64,000 nt of DNA. Source: Kitasatospora sp. MMS16-BH015. GTDB taxonomy: Bacteria > Actinomycetota > Actinomycetes > Streptomycetales > Streptomycetaceae. Positions 17,451 to 25,796 of this stretch are shown in pieces (the first letter of the stretch is position 1; every line of letters begins with the position of its first letter). The translations under genes were made by a program, and so were the position numbers. Below the pieces are notes generated by a model. The model did not search any database. It was not told the origin of the DNA and saw only the letters and a list, made by a program, of their open reading frames with translations. The DNA is taken from contig NZ_CP025394.1 in the NCBI RefSeq assembly GCF_002943525.1, forward strand, positions 8,447,001-8,511,000, read 5' to 3'.

Positions 17451-17505
17451 GATGCTCAAGCGCCAGATGTTCGGCCGCTCCGGCTTTCAACTTCTTCGCG
17501 CGTGC
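17443..17505 (+). pseudogene. Second ISL3-type transposase tail, opposite orientation
   Basis: Rightward reading gives FKMLKRQMFGRSGFQLLR, the same C-terminal motif as the neighbouring leftward tail. The two fragments meet head to head around CTTGATCTTTTTTAAGATGC. Only about 20 codons are recognisable. Confidence 0.5.
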
Positions 17506-17572
17506 TGCTGGCGTGGCCGGTCCGCACATGTCCCGGCCGCTGGCCGCCAGTGGCTCCGCCGAGGGCTGTACG

Positions 17573-18124
17573 TCAGCCGAGCCTGTTTGCCGCCTCGGGC
17601 CAGAGTCGCATGTCCGAGGTCTCGTCCATCTGGTCGTCCTCGTACCAACCACGTCGGTCCAGCCAGGTTCGCAGCCACTCGGCGAGGCTGGGTGAGTCAA
17701 CGAACCACACCGTGGAGGCGTCCTCGCCGTCGAGCGCGTTCGGCTCGAAGAGCAGGACGGTGCCGTCGGCGCTGCGACAGTCCACGCAGGCCAGCATGCC
17801 GCAGCCCCAGTCAAGGATCGGCAGAACGCCTGCGGGCCACGACAGCACGGGGTCCGAGTGGTCTGCAGATGCGAGGGTGTAGTTGCCCAGCGCGGTCTCC
17901 ATGCTGTCAGACAGTGCGGCGTCACAGAGCTCGAACAACGCATCCCGGGGGCCGAAGCCACCGTTGCCCACGGTGGTGTAGAGCGCGGCGAGGAGCGGGT
18001 GCAGGCGGAAACCCAACTGTTGCTCTGCCGCGTCGAGGCGCTGCAGGGCGACCGGGTCCCGCAAGTTCTCACTCTCCGCGGCGGCAGAGCGGACGCGTTG
18101 CAACAGCAGATCGAAATCGTTCAC
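17573..18124 (-). CDS. SUKH-family (SMI1/KNR4) protein
   Basis: A 183-residue SMI1/KNR4-like protein. LDAAEQQLGFRLHPLLAALY followed by VGNGGFGPRDALFEL is the SUKH start, and LPILDWGCGMLACVDCRSADGTVLLFE its core. Many SUKH proteins are immunity proteins for contact-dependent or polymorphic nuclease toxins. No toxin gene lies nearby, so this is an orphan immunity candidate, or a housekeeping SMI1 homologue. Confidence 0.8.
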   Translation of the reverse strand: MNDFDLLLQRVRSAAAESENLRDPVALQRLDAAEQQLGFRLHPLLAALYTTVGNGGFGPRDALFELCDAALSDSMETALGNYTLASADHSDPVLSWPAGVLPILDWGCGMLACVDCRSADGTVLLFEPNALDGEDASTVWFVDSPSLAEWLRTWLDRRGWYEDDQMDETSDMRLWPEAANRLG

Positions 18125-18288
18125 TCCGAAATTCTCCCGAACCCCACTGACATACCTGCCGGACGGCCCCTACCTGATGACCAACCAGACAGGATCATGG
18201 GACATCTGGCATCACCCACCGTCACCACGCCACGGAAGTTGAGCCAGAACCGCAACTCGTGAACAGAGCCACGGGAGCTGACCTCAGC

Positions 18289-18690
18289 TCAGTTGAGCCT
18301 CTGCTTGGTCTGGATGTTCGTGACACACGAAGCAGCTTCCAGGGCCGTGCGGAGCTGTTCGTTGGTCAACGCCAGTTGCTGGAGCTGGGCGATGGCGAGC
18401 GCGAGGTCTGTCGCCAGCTCACGGTTTCGCCGACGGAGCTTCGCGTTGCGCGCCACCAACTTGTCGTGGGCAGTCGGCCCTTCCGCGGGATCGGCGGGAG
18501 CGGACCGAACACGGCCGAGCTCGCTGGCGATGTCGGGGAAGCGGCGGCGGAACGTGGTGTTGCTCAGGCCAAGCTGGCGGGCGAGCTTCAGGACACTGGG
18601 CCTGGTGTTCGCCTGCTGGCATGACTCGATCATCTCCATCATCCGTTTGCGGACCAGGGCCTCGGGCAGGTCACAGGTGTTCGCGGTCAT
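18289..18690 (-). CDS. Helix-turn-helix plus coiled-coil protein of a recombinase cluster
   Basis: A 133-residue protein: residues about 30-60 look like a DNA-binding helix-turn-helix (PSVLKLARQLGLSNTTFRRR), followed by a coiled coil (KLRRRNRELATDLALAIAQL). Small proteins of this layout accompany multi-gene tyrosine recombinase clusters in Streptomyces. Its ATG overlaps the stop of the upstream gene by four bases. Confidence 0.65.
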   Translation of the reverse strand: MTANTCDLPEALVRKRMMEMIESCQQANTRPSVLKLARQLGLSNTTFRRRFPDIASELGRVRSAPADPAEGPTAHDKLVARNAKLRRRNRELATDLALAIAQLQQLALTNEQLRTALEAASCVTNIQTKQRLN

Positions 18691-19259
18691 TCAGGGCTCT
18701 CCGTGCGCGTGTTGGCGGCCAGGAACTCGGTGATTTCGGCGTGGCGCTGTTGGAGCCGGTGCAATCGGAGCGGAGGCATGGCCGGCCGCATCGCCATCCT
18801 CTGCTCCAGGCGGACCAGCACGCGGGTCCAAGCCGCGACGTTCACCGGAGTGAGAGCAACATTTCTGCAGGCCAGGGGCTTGCAGCCGCCATGGTCGGGC
18901 AGTCCGTCACTTCCGCCGCGTTTCGCCTTGTCGCAGAGCGCCTTCGCCGGGTCGTGGACGCAGGTGACGTAGTCGCCGAAGTAGACCGCGGGATCATGCC
19001 GCATGATCCGCTTCAGGCGGTGTTTGTCCAGCGCGAGTTGGCCCTGGAACTGGGCTCGTTCGCCGAAGTCCGCGAGCCGCCTGGCGGCTTCTTCGGCCGA
19101 CGGCCCGGTCAGGTCCAGGTGCTCGTGGGCGTCGATCATCGCAATGTAGGCCTCGCCCCGGGCTAGGGCCTGTTCGCTCTCTACTTCGGCCCGGAATCCA
19201 GAGGCGCTGGTGCCCAATGGTGGAGTCGGGTATTGGAACTGTCCGAATGCCTCAGCCAT
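18687..19259 (-). CDS. Recombinase-associated Cys-containing protein (integrase C-terminal type)
   Basis: A 190-residue protein. VTCVHDPAKALCDKAKRGG followed by HGGCKPLACRNVALTPVNVA looks like the Cys-rich segment at the end of large streptomycete integrases. The start ATGGCTGA overlaps the stop of an upstream fragment. No catalytic Arg/His/Tyr set is present, so it cannot recombine alone. Confidence 0.55.
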   Translation of the reverse strand: MAEAFGQFQYPTPPLGTSASGFRAEVESEQALARGEAYIAMIDAHEHLDLTGPSAEEAARRLADFGERAQFQGQLALDKHRLKRIMRHDPAVYFGDYVTCVHDPAKALCDKAKRGGSDGLPDHGGCKPLACRNVALTPVNVAAWTRVLVRLEQRMAMRPAMPPLRLHRLQQRHAEITEFLAANTRTESPE

Positions 19260-19380
19260 TGCGGACCCATGAGGTGAACTCGTCGGCGAGCCCCGATGGG
19301 TTGGCGACCTCGGTCCGCCGGGCGATCCCCTCGTAGTACTCCAACTCGTGGACGATCACTGGCACGGGTCAGCCGAGCGA
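19252..19380 (-). pseudogene. 3' end of an upstream recombinase-cluster gene
   Basis: Leftward reading gives VIVHELEYYEGIARRTEVAN and SGLADEFTSWVRNG, then TGA inside the start of the next gene. Upstream of about 19380 the frame is lost, so the gene is cut and the cluster is incomplete. Confidence 0.5.
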
Positions 19381-19526
19381 TCTCTCGATGACGCCGGTCC
19401 CGTGACGACCTCGGGCAAGCTGGCAGCAGGCTTGGTTGAAGTGAGCTTCGATCCCCGCGGCGAGCTAACCCCGGCTGCTGCCGCCCAGGGCCCGGCCAAC
19501 AGCGCGGTTGCGAGCTGGTCGGACAC

Positions 19527-20039
19527 CTACGGAGCGCAGTAGTCGCCCCAGTCCCGAGTGCCCGCGGCACACTCGAAGAGCTCCCGGAAGGTCGGGAAGA
19601 ACATCTGGTCGCCCTCGCCGGTCCACAGGAACCTGCCCTTGCCTGTTTCGGCCGGGATCATGAAGATCGCGCGCGAGGCGTCCTCGTTGACCGAGACCGG
19701 AGCCAGAGCCACATCCGGCGCAAGGCCAGCGTCGACGCAGAACTCACCCTGCATCATGTCCCGAAACTCACGAGCGCCCTGCGGGGGCTCTCCGCCAGCC
19801 CAGTCCTGCCAGCCCAGCACCGGCATATTCAGGTAGAAGTGCTCCATGCCGTCGCTCTGCAGAAGGAACTCCGCATAGTCGGCGTCCAGGGGCTGGCCCA
19901 TCCACCCCTCAAGCTCGATCAACTGTTCAGGCGTCGCGGGCGAGCGAAGGCCCGGAGGCGGTGACATCCACGGGTCCGAGTCGGCCATGTGCTCCCGCGA
20001 CCGCCGGTCAACCACGTTGAACACCCAGTCGCTCATCAT
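19527..20039 (-). CDS. SUKH-family (SMI1/KNR4) protein
   Basis: A 170-residue protein. The core PATPEQLIELEGWMGQPLDA, DYAEFLLQSDGMEHFYLNM and LFECAAGTRDWGDYCAP is a divergent SMI1/KNR4 pattern. It starts MMSDW; the first ATG (20039) is given, the second is 3 bases on, and GAGG lies upstream. Like the other SUKH gene about 1.4 kb away it has no toxin partner in view. Confidence 0.7.
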   Translation of the reverse strand: MMSDWVFNVVDRRSREHMADSDPWMSPPPGLRSPATPEQLIELEGWMGQPLDADYAEFLLQSDGMEHFYLNMPVLGWQDWAGGEPPQGAREFRDMMQGEFCVDAGLAPDVALAPVSVNEDASRAIFMIPAETGKGRFLWTGEGDQMFFPTFRELFECAAGTRDWGDYCAP

Positions 20040-20374
20040 GCTTCGCCCTACCTCGCTTCGACACCCAGCCACCGAGCATTCTCTCCCCGGCGATATCCAG
20101 ACGTATCAGCAGGGCCGGAACGGCGACTCGCATAGAAGCAGGCTCCTCCGGCCCGGGCCTCTCGGGGGCCAGCCCAGAAGAGCTCGGGACCTTCAGCCGC
20201 TATTGCCAATGGTGAGGGCGGGCTGACGTGGGCCGTCGTCCTCATTTTCGGTGAGGACGGAGACACGTAGATGTCGTCGGCCCCGCACGCCGGGATGGAC
20301 GCGAGGGCGTTCCCAGCGAGAGGTGCTGAAGGTGATCGCGGAAGGTCATGGGCGGGCGGCTCCTGTCGGTCTGA
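20040..20374. other. Gap without a supported gene
   Basis: This 335-base stretch separates the SUKH gene from the integrase operon. It holds a short inverted repeat (TCCTCA ... TGAGGA, about 20239-20257) and short frames of no recognisable content. Confidence 0.5.
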
Positions 20375-21028
20375 TCACGAGTCCCACTCGTCGCAGTACT
20401 CGATGTGGATCTCGCGTGCGTCGCCGAGAATGCCGTCGTTGGAGTGGAGCTCCGTGCAGAAGTGCGGGTAGCTCGGATGGACGGGGACGTAGCTGGGACC
20501 GTTTCGGGCGACGTTGAGGAAGTGCCGGGCGGTTTCCCTGAACACCTTCGCGCTGCCGGTCATGAACAGGGTCTCGGCGTGGAGATGCTGGTGGAACAGG
20601 TCCCGGTTCTCCCGGTAGTGCCGTGCCTCGTGGTCAATCACGGCTTCGCCTGTACGTCCTGAGGCGGGCAGCGTGACGGTCCGCGGGCGCCCGGGGCCGA
20701 GTCGCCCGCGTACTTCTTTCCATCGAGAAGGCGCGAACTGGAGCGAGTGATGCAGCAGCACGAGATCCAGCCGACGCGTGCCGTCTTCTGGAAACTCCCG
20801 GGAGGGGGGCCGGTTGCCTCGCATTGGCAGGTGGATCAGTGAGCGCGGTGAAGTGGCAGCGAGTCTCCATAGGCCGCCGATTCGTCGCGCGGCGTCTTGA
20901 TCGAGATAGGCATCCAGGTGTCGATCGTGATCGGCGAGCACGGCGTGGACCAATGGCCGGGCTGGTCGGATGACTTTGAACTCCACGGCTCCGAGCCGTA
21001 CTTGGTGGATAGTGATGGGTAGCTTCAT
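20375..21028 (-). CDS. Unknown protein coupled to the zinc-ribbon integrase
   Basis: A 217-residue protein whose ATG overlaps the integrase stop by four bases, so the two are translationally coupled. It has a basic middle (SLQFAPSRWKEVRGRLGPGR) and a His-rich part (HEARHYRENRDLFHQHLHAE), then PHFCTELHSNDGILGDA. I do not recognise a family. Position as the last gene of xre - integrase - this suggests an accessory role in the element or cargo such as a nuclease or defence factor; that is inference. Confidence 0.75.
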   Translation of the reverse strand: MKLPITIHQVRLGAVEFKVIRPARPLVHAVLADHDRHLDAYLDQDAARRIGGLWRLAATSPRSLIHLPMRGNRPPSREFPEDGTRRLDLVLLHHSLQFAPSRWKEVRGRLGPGRPRTVTLPASGRTGEAVIDHEARHYRENRDLFHQHLHAETLFMTGSAKVFRETARHFLNVARNGPSYVPVHPSYPHFCTELHSNDGILGDAREIHIEYCDEWDS

Positions 21029-23439
21029 CGCTTCTCCGGGACACGGCGGCTGACGTCGGCGGCGTAGGCGGCCCAGTCGCCGGCGGATGCCTTCTGCCAC
21101 TGAACGGCGACTTGGATGTGGACGCCGAGCATCCGGGCGAGGATCGCGGCGGGGACTCCGGTGGCGAGGGTGAACAGCGCGGCGGAGCGGTCCTCCCTCG
21201 GCTGGAGGCCGATCTTCTGCAGGCGGATGCCGAGTTGGGAGTCACCGATCGGCTGTCCGGGGTGGCCGCCGGGGAACAGCCAGGGCACGTCGGCCGGGGT
21301 TCCGATCTTGGCCTTGCCCCGGCGGGTCGCTATGAGCTCACGGACGAGACCGGCCAGCGGCTCGGGTAGGACGACCGGGGAGGTGCCGAGCGTGATCTCG
21401 ACCCGGTCCTCGCCCAGGCGGACATGGTCGACGGTGAGGCGGCTGATGGTGGCGATGCGCTGGGCATAGAGGACCAGCAGGAGGCCGGCGACGCGGTCTC
21501 GGGTCTGCAGGGTGTCGTCGTGCAGGAGCCGGCGGGCGTCGTCCCAGCGCTTCTCGGTGTCCAGCGCTCCCGTGGGGCCGGTCCAACGGACGGCACCGAA
21601 GGTCAGGTCTCGGGCGTGCCGGTGCCGGACCGCCCAGCGAACGAAGGCGGCGGTCTCGCCGCGGTAGCTGAAGTTCGGGTCGGCGATCCAGCGTTCCAGG
21701 TCGGGTTGGGTGCAGGTGTTCAGCGTCAGTTCGCTGTCGGCAAGCCAGGTAAGGAAGTTGGCCGCCGCGGTGACGTGGCAGCGGACGTTCAGGGCCTGAA
21801 GGTGGGAGGTGTGTTCTTGGCCGAGGCGCTGGCGGAGTCTTCGCAGGTGGTGCCAGACCGCGTAGCCGTGCAGGGTCCGGCGTTCGTCCGGGTTGGTGCG
21901 AGCCCCGACCGCTGAGGCGATCCAGCGTTCCAGGGTGACGAGGCGTTCGTCGCGGGGCGGCAGGGCGCCGGTGGCGACCAGGACGCTGCGGAGGTGGGCG
22001 AGGGTCTTGTCGCCGGGTAGTTCGTCGAGGGTCTCGTGGGTGACGGGGCGGTTGTCGCGGCCTATCTGTTCCAACAGGTCGCGGGCCTTGGAACGGGCTA
22101 TCCAGGCCAGGGCGATGTCGGGGCGCATGGCGTCGACCAACGCTGCGTGGAAGGGGGTGAGGTCGCTTCTGACGGTTCCGTTGCCGTTGCCGAGGAGAGC
22201 GCGTACTTGCTGGTCAAGGATGCAGCGCTGGCAGGGGCGGGGGCTGAGCTGCCACGTCGTTTCGCAGGCCGGGCAGCGGCCCCATGCCTCGGGGTCGGGG
22301 TTGGTGCACCTCGCGCAGAGCGGTGCGTCCCAGGTTCCGCTACGGGCCTGGGCGACGGTCTCGCAGCCGCTGCAGGTCACCCAGCGGTGCTGGCAGCGCT
22401 CGCACCAGGGCTCGCCGGTGGCGCGCGAGACCTCGCAGGGCACCGTCCGTCCGCAGATCGCGCATTCGGTGGGTGTCCTGGGTCGGCACTTCTCGCAGTA
22501 CGGCCCCTCGGGCAGTCGCGTTGCCACCCGCTTGCGCTGCCCGCAACCCGTGCAGCCTTCCGGGTTGATCGGCTCGCTGACCAGGCAGTTGGGACACAGC
22601 GGGCCCCCGTGCTCGTCTCTTGCGGCGGGCTCGCGCACCGATCCGCAGCGAGAGCAGGGCACGGCCGCGTGGCGGGCGAAACAGGCCCGGCAGACGCGCT
22701 CGCCGTCCAGAAGCTTGGAGAGCGCCTTCACTCCGTGGCAGCGAGGGCAGGCCGGCTTGACGACCTTCGACGCCCCGGCCGCGATGAGCTCGTCGATGAA
22801 ACGCAGCACGGCCGGGACCGGGGCCTGGTGGCCGGCGCTGGTCAGCAGGTCCGGTTGGGCGACCACGGCCCAGGCCAGACGCCGCTGCCCGGCGGGGCGG
22901 ACGGTGGCCCGGCCCAGTGCCGTCAGGACCGCGTCCGCGTCGAGCGCGGGGTCAATACTGGTGACGACCCCGGTGAGCTCATTCATCGGATCGCCCGCGT
23001 CGTCTGGGCAGTTGGCGCATCGGGGGTCTCCCTGGCGGTCCCGGCTGACGACCCGCCGGGTCTCACCGCAGCCCGCGCAGAGAGCTGGCTTGTCGAAGCA
23101 GGGCGAGCATCCCCACTGGCCACCGCTTCGACTGCCGACGTAGGGCCGTGCACGCCCGCATTCGCCGCAGCAAGGCAGAGCGATGTTCTGGGCGCCGGCT
23201 TCGTTCAGGGCCATCAGCAGCTTGGCGAGGCAGAACGGAGCCGGCGGGCGGCCGGTCCGCAGCAGCGACGGGTCGTCCCGCAGGGCCAGTGCCAGGCTGC
23301 GGCGGCCGGCCCGTCCGCGTACGACTGCGCAGACGATTTGGCGGACCCGTTCGGCATCCAGGTGCCGCTCGACGTTCCCAACCAGCCGCACGACCAGGCC
23401 GACCGGATCCACCAGAGCCTCGTCGAGGGCGTCGGTCAC
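21025..23439 (-). CDS. Zinc-ribbon tyrosine recombinase-like integrase
   Basis: An 804-residue protein. Residues about 85-425 hold a long series of CxxC pairs (CCGECGRARP, CSPCFDKPALCAGC, CSRCGSV, CTGCGQRKR, CAICGRTV, CSGCETV), about a dozen knuckles. The C-terminal part is a tyrosine-recombinase-like core-binding and catalytic region: QRIATISRLTVDHV supplies the first Arg. Near the end, RSAALFTLATGVPAAILARM and WQKASAGDWAAYA stand in for the H-x-x-R and Tyr boxes in the altered form known from such streptomycete proteins. It is the middle gene of a tightly overlapping operon. DNA integration is the likely role, but the missing canonical His makes activity uncertain. Confidence 0.8.
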   Translation of the reverse strand: MTDALDEALVDPVGLVVRLVGNVERHLDAERVRQIVCAVVRGRAGRRSLALALRDDPSLLRTGRPPAPFCLAKLLMALNEAGAQNIALPCCGECGRARPYVGSRSGGQWGCSPCFDKPALCAGCGETRRVVSRDRQGDPRCANCPDDAGDPMNELTGVVTSIDPALDADAVLTALGRATVRPAGQRRLAWAVVAQPDLLTSAGHQAPVPAVLRFIDELIAAGASKVVKPACPRCHGVKALSKLLDGERVCRACFARHAAVPCSRCGSVREPAARDEHGGPLCPNCLVSEPINPEGCTGCGQRKRVATRLPEGPYCEKCRPRTPTECAICGRTVPCEVSRATGEPWCERCQHRWVTCSGCETVAQARSGTWDAPLCARCTNPDPEAWGRCPACETTWQLSPRPCQRCILDQQVRALLGNGNGTVRSDLTPFHAALVDAMRPDIALAWIARSKARDLLEQIGRDNRPVTHETLDELPGDKTLAHLRSVLVATGALPPRDERLVTLERWIASAVGARTNPDERRTLHGYAVWHHLRRLRQRLGQEHTSHLQALNVRCHVTAAANFLTWLADSELTLNTCTQPDLERWIADPNFSYRGETAAFVRWAVRHRHARDLTFGAVRWTGPTGALDTEKRWDDARRLLHDDTLQTRDRVAGLLLVLYAQRIATISRLTVDHVRLGEDRVEITLGTSPVVLPEPLAGLVRELIATRRGKAKIGTPADVPWLFPGGHPGQPIGDSQLGIRLQKIGLQPREDRSAALFTLATGVPAAILARMLGVHIQVAVQWQKASAGDWAAYAADVSRRVPEKR

Positions 23440-23735
23440 TGGTCCACCGGGGCGATCCTGGCCCGCTTGGGCCGCAGTTCGCCGATGCTCTCGGCAGCTG
23501 TGCCGCCAGCGGCGGCCTTCTTCGGCCTCTGCGCGGCGCCGGCCGCGGCGACGGGTTCGATCAGGTCGTCCATCGTGCAGTCCAGGATGTCCAAAAGGGC
23601 CATCAGGATCTTCAGGCTGAGGCGCTCGGGGCGCTCGACGACGAGCCGGTAGACCTGGCTGGAGGACAGGTTGATGCCGCGCTGGGCCAGCGACGGCAGG
23701 AGGTCAGTGGTGGAGAACATGCCGTGGTCCGCCAT
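23436..23735 (-). CDS. XRE-family helix-turn-helix regulator of the integrase operon
   Basis: A 99-residue protein: FSTTDLLPSLAQRGINLSSS, QVYRLVVERPERLSL, LMALLDILDCTMDDLIEPV is the Cro/CI HTH used before zinc-ribbon integrases. Homologues usually carry a few more N-terminal residues; in-frame sequence continues upstream (LDYRWHLRHL) to a TAA near 23828 inside the IS256 end, with no standard start codon there. The IS insertion may therefore have removed the original start and promoter. The stop overlaps the integrase start by four bases. Confidence 0.75.
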   Translation of the reverse strand: MADHGMFSTTDLLPSLAQRGINLSSSQVYRLVVERPERLSLKILMALLDILDCTMDDLIEPVAAAGAAQRPKKAAAGGTAAESIGELRPKRARIAPVDQ

Positions 23736-23790
23736 CAGGTGACGCAGGTGCCAGCGGTAGTCGAGCTTGGCGGCCAGGTCACGTCCGCTG

Positions 23791-25196
23791 GGGTGGTGTA
23801 TCGCTGGCCACTCGGTGATCCGGCTTTAGGCTATGCGGTGAGTGCGGTCGGGGCGGCCTCGTCGGGGGTTTCTCCCTCGATCGGGTGGAGGCGGCAGCGG
23901 CCGAGGATCTCTGAGCCGATGTAGCGGCGCTGTTCGGCCCATTCGTCGCTCTGCTCGGCCAGGACCGCGCCGATCAGACGGACGATCGAGGCGCGGTCGG
24001 GGAAGATCCCGACGACGTCGGTGCGGCGCCGGATCTCCTTGTTCAGCCGTTCCTGCGGGTTGTTCGACCAGATCGACTTCCAGACCGTGCGCGGGAACAC
24101 GGCGAAGGCCAGCAGGTCCTCGCGGGCATGCTCCAAGTGCTCCGCAGCCTTGGGGAATCGCTCGTCGAGAGCGGCGATAACGGAGGCCATCTGCTGACGC
24201 ACGGCCTTCGCGTCAGGCTGTTCGAAGACGGTCCGCAGCAGGGTCGCGACCCAGGGCTGGGCCGACTTCGGGACCTGCGAGAGCAGATTTCGCGCGTAAT
24301 GCGTCCGGCACCTCTGCCACGCGGCCCCGGGCAGGGTCGCACCGACCGCGTCCACCAGGCCGCCGTGGGCGTCGGAGACGACGAGCTGGACACCTCCCAG
24401 GCCGCGGGCGACCAGCGACCGCAGGAAGGCAAGCCAGCCGGCGCCGTCCTCGCTGGTGGCGACGTCCAGGCCGAGGACCTCACGCTGTCCCTCGTTGTTG
24501 ACGCCGACCGCGACCAGGCAGTGCACGTTGACCACACGGCCGCCCTCGCGGACCTTCTGCGTGAGCGCGTCGACCCACACGAACGTGTAGGGGCCCTGGT
24601 CGAGGGGGCGGTTGCGGAACTCGGCCACCCGCTCGTCCAGATGCTTGGCCATCTCGCTGACCTGGGACTTCGACAGCTGGGTGACGCCCATGGTCTCGGC
24701 AAGCTTCTCCACCCGGCGGGTCGACACCCCGAGCAGGTAGCAGGTCGCGACCACCGAGATCAGGGCCTGCTCGGCCCGGCGCCGGCGCTCCAGCAGCCAG
24801 GACGGGAAGTACGAGCCCGAGCGGACGCGCGGGATCGCCAGGTCGACCGTGCCGACACGGGTGTCCCAGTCCCGGTTGCGGTATCCGTTGCGGGAGTTGA
24901 CCCGGTCCTCGCCCGGGCGGCCGTACTCGCCGCCGCAGACGCGGTCCACGTCCGCGGACATCATCGCCTCCGCGAACGTCTTCACCATCGCCCGCAACAA
25001 GTCGGGACTCGCCGAAGCGAGGTTCTCCTCCAGCAGGGCAGCAAAGGGCACACTGTCACGTGCGGTCATCGTGCAGATCTCCTTCAAGAGCTTGGTCGTT
25101 CTCGAAGGATCAGCCGGTGGCCGTTTCACGTTCCCGGGCGACACCCACTACCGGGACGAAACCCCCGAAACGGATGGAACCCGTACACCACTTCTC
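23791..25196. mobile_element. IS256-family insertion sequence
   Basis: The transposase gene is bounded by weak inverted ends: GGGTGGTGTA at 23791-23800 and, on the other strand, GAAGTGGTGTACGG at about 25182-25195. The length of about 1.4 kb suits the family. No target-site duplication could be read. Confidence 0.65.
23831..25069 (-). CDS. IS256 (mutator)-family transposase
   Basis: A 412-residue transposase, full length for the family. The DDE residues are in WVDALTQKVRE (Asp), VSDAHGGLVDA (Asp) and NPQERLNKEIRRR (Glu), and CRTHYARNLLSQVPK is the conserved C/H region. RNGYRNRDWDTRVGTVDLAI is the family's N-terminal signature. ATG 25069 is chosen as the usual start. It looks intact. Confidence 0.93.
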   Translation of the reverse strand: MTARDSVPFAALLEENLASASPDLLRAMVKTFAEAMMSADVDRVCGGEYGRPGEDRVNSRNGYRNRDWDTRVGTVDLAIPRVRSGSYFPSWLLERRRRAEQALISVVATCYLLGVSTRRVEKLAETMGVTQLSKSQVSEMAKHLDERVAEFRNRPLDQGPYTFVWVDALTQKVREGGRVVNVHCLVAVGVNNEGQREVLGLDVATSEDGAGWLAFLRSLVARGLGGVQLVVSDAHGGLVDAVGATLPGAAWQRCRTHYARNLLSQVPKSAQPWVATLLRTVFEQPDAKAVRQQMASVIAALDERFPKAAEHLEHAREDLLAFAVFPRTVWKSIWSNNPQERLNKEIRRRTDVVGIFPDRASIVRLIGAVLAEQSDEWAEQRRYIGSEILGRCRLHPIEGETPDEAAPTALTA

Positions 25197-25253
25197 TGGA
25201 CGCAACCGGCGGCCATCATCGGTCCTTCCCGGTCGGCGCCTCGTCGAACGCCG

Positions 25254-25605
25254 GAATGTGTGACATATGAATGTCTGAGGGAATGGGGAACCAGAGCCTT
25301 GGGGAGCTTAAGGGCGTCGCGGTAGGCGACGAACCGGGCGTTGATCTCGGAGGGCTTGACGCGGCCGCCGCGTTCGGTCACCCACAGTGCAGGGTGGTCC
25401 TCGCAGCCGAAGCGTGGGCGGACGTTCTCCACGTAGTCCTGGGCGGCGTCCACTGCCCAGTCCATGACCGACAGCACGTTCCGGCGTCGCGGCGGCTGCC
25501 CCCGTTTCGCCTTGCCGTAGCGCACGTTGAGCGTTCCGTACCGGCCGAACTGACGTGCCTTCGGATTGCGTCCGAAGTCGACCACGTCCAGCGTTGAGTG
25601 CGTTA
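25254..25605 (-). pseudogene. Tyrosine recombinase fragment next to the IS256 copy
   Basis: Leftward reading gives PKARQFGRYGTLNVRYGKAK, RPRFGCEDHPALWVTERGGR and KLPKALVPHSLRHSYVTH, i.e. the middle of an integrase up to its H-x-L-R-H box. It stops resembling an integrase directly after VTH, where the IS256 side begins, and lacks the Tyr. No N-terminal half is found. Confidence 0.75.
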
Positions 25606-25796
25606 GTGGCTGTTGTCGTTCGGATCTTGAGGGGCGCTGGTCGAACGGAGTCTCGGCCGAGGTGCCACAGCAAGACGGCTCTGGCAGCCGGATTGTCACG
25701 CTCTCGGAGCACGCGGGGAGTTTTGGGGAGCGACGAGTGCGGAGCGTGGTCGAATACCTGAGTGCGGTCGGGCGTGGATCCCGGCAGGATGGGCGG

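Noticed and set aside
19181..19570. Leftward frame upstream of the recombinase-associated gene
   Set aside because: It is out of frame with the convincing fragment ending at 19252 and is Arg/Pro/Ser-rich without motifs.
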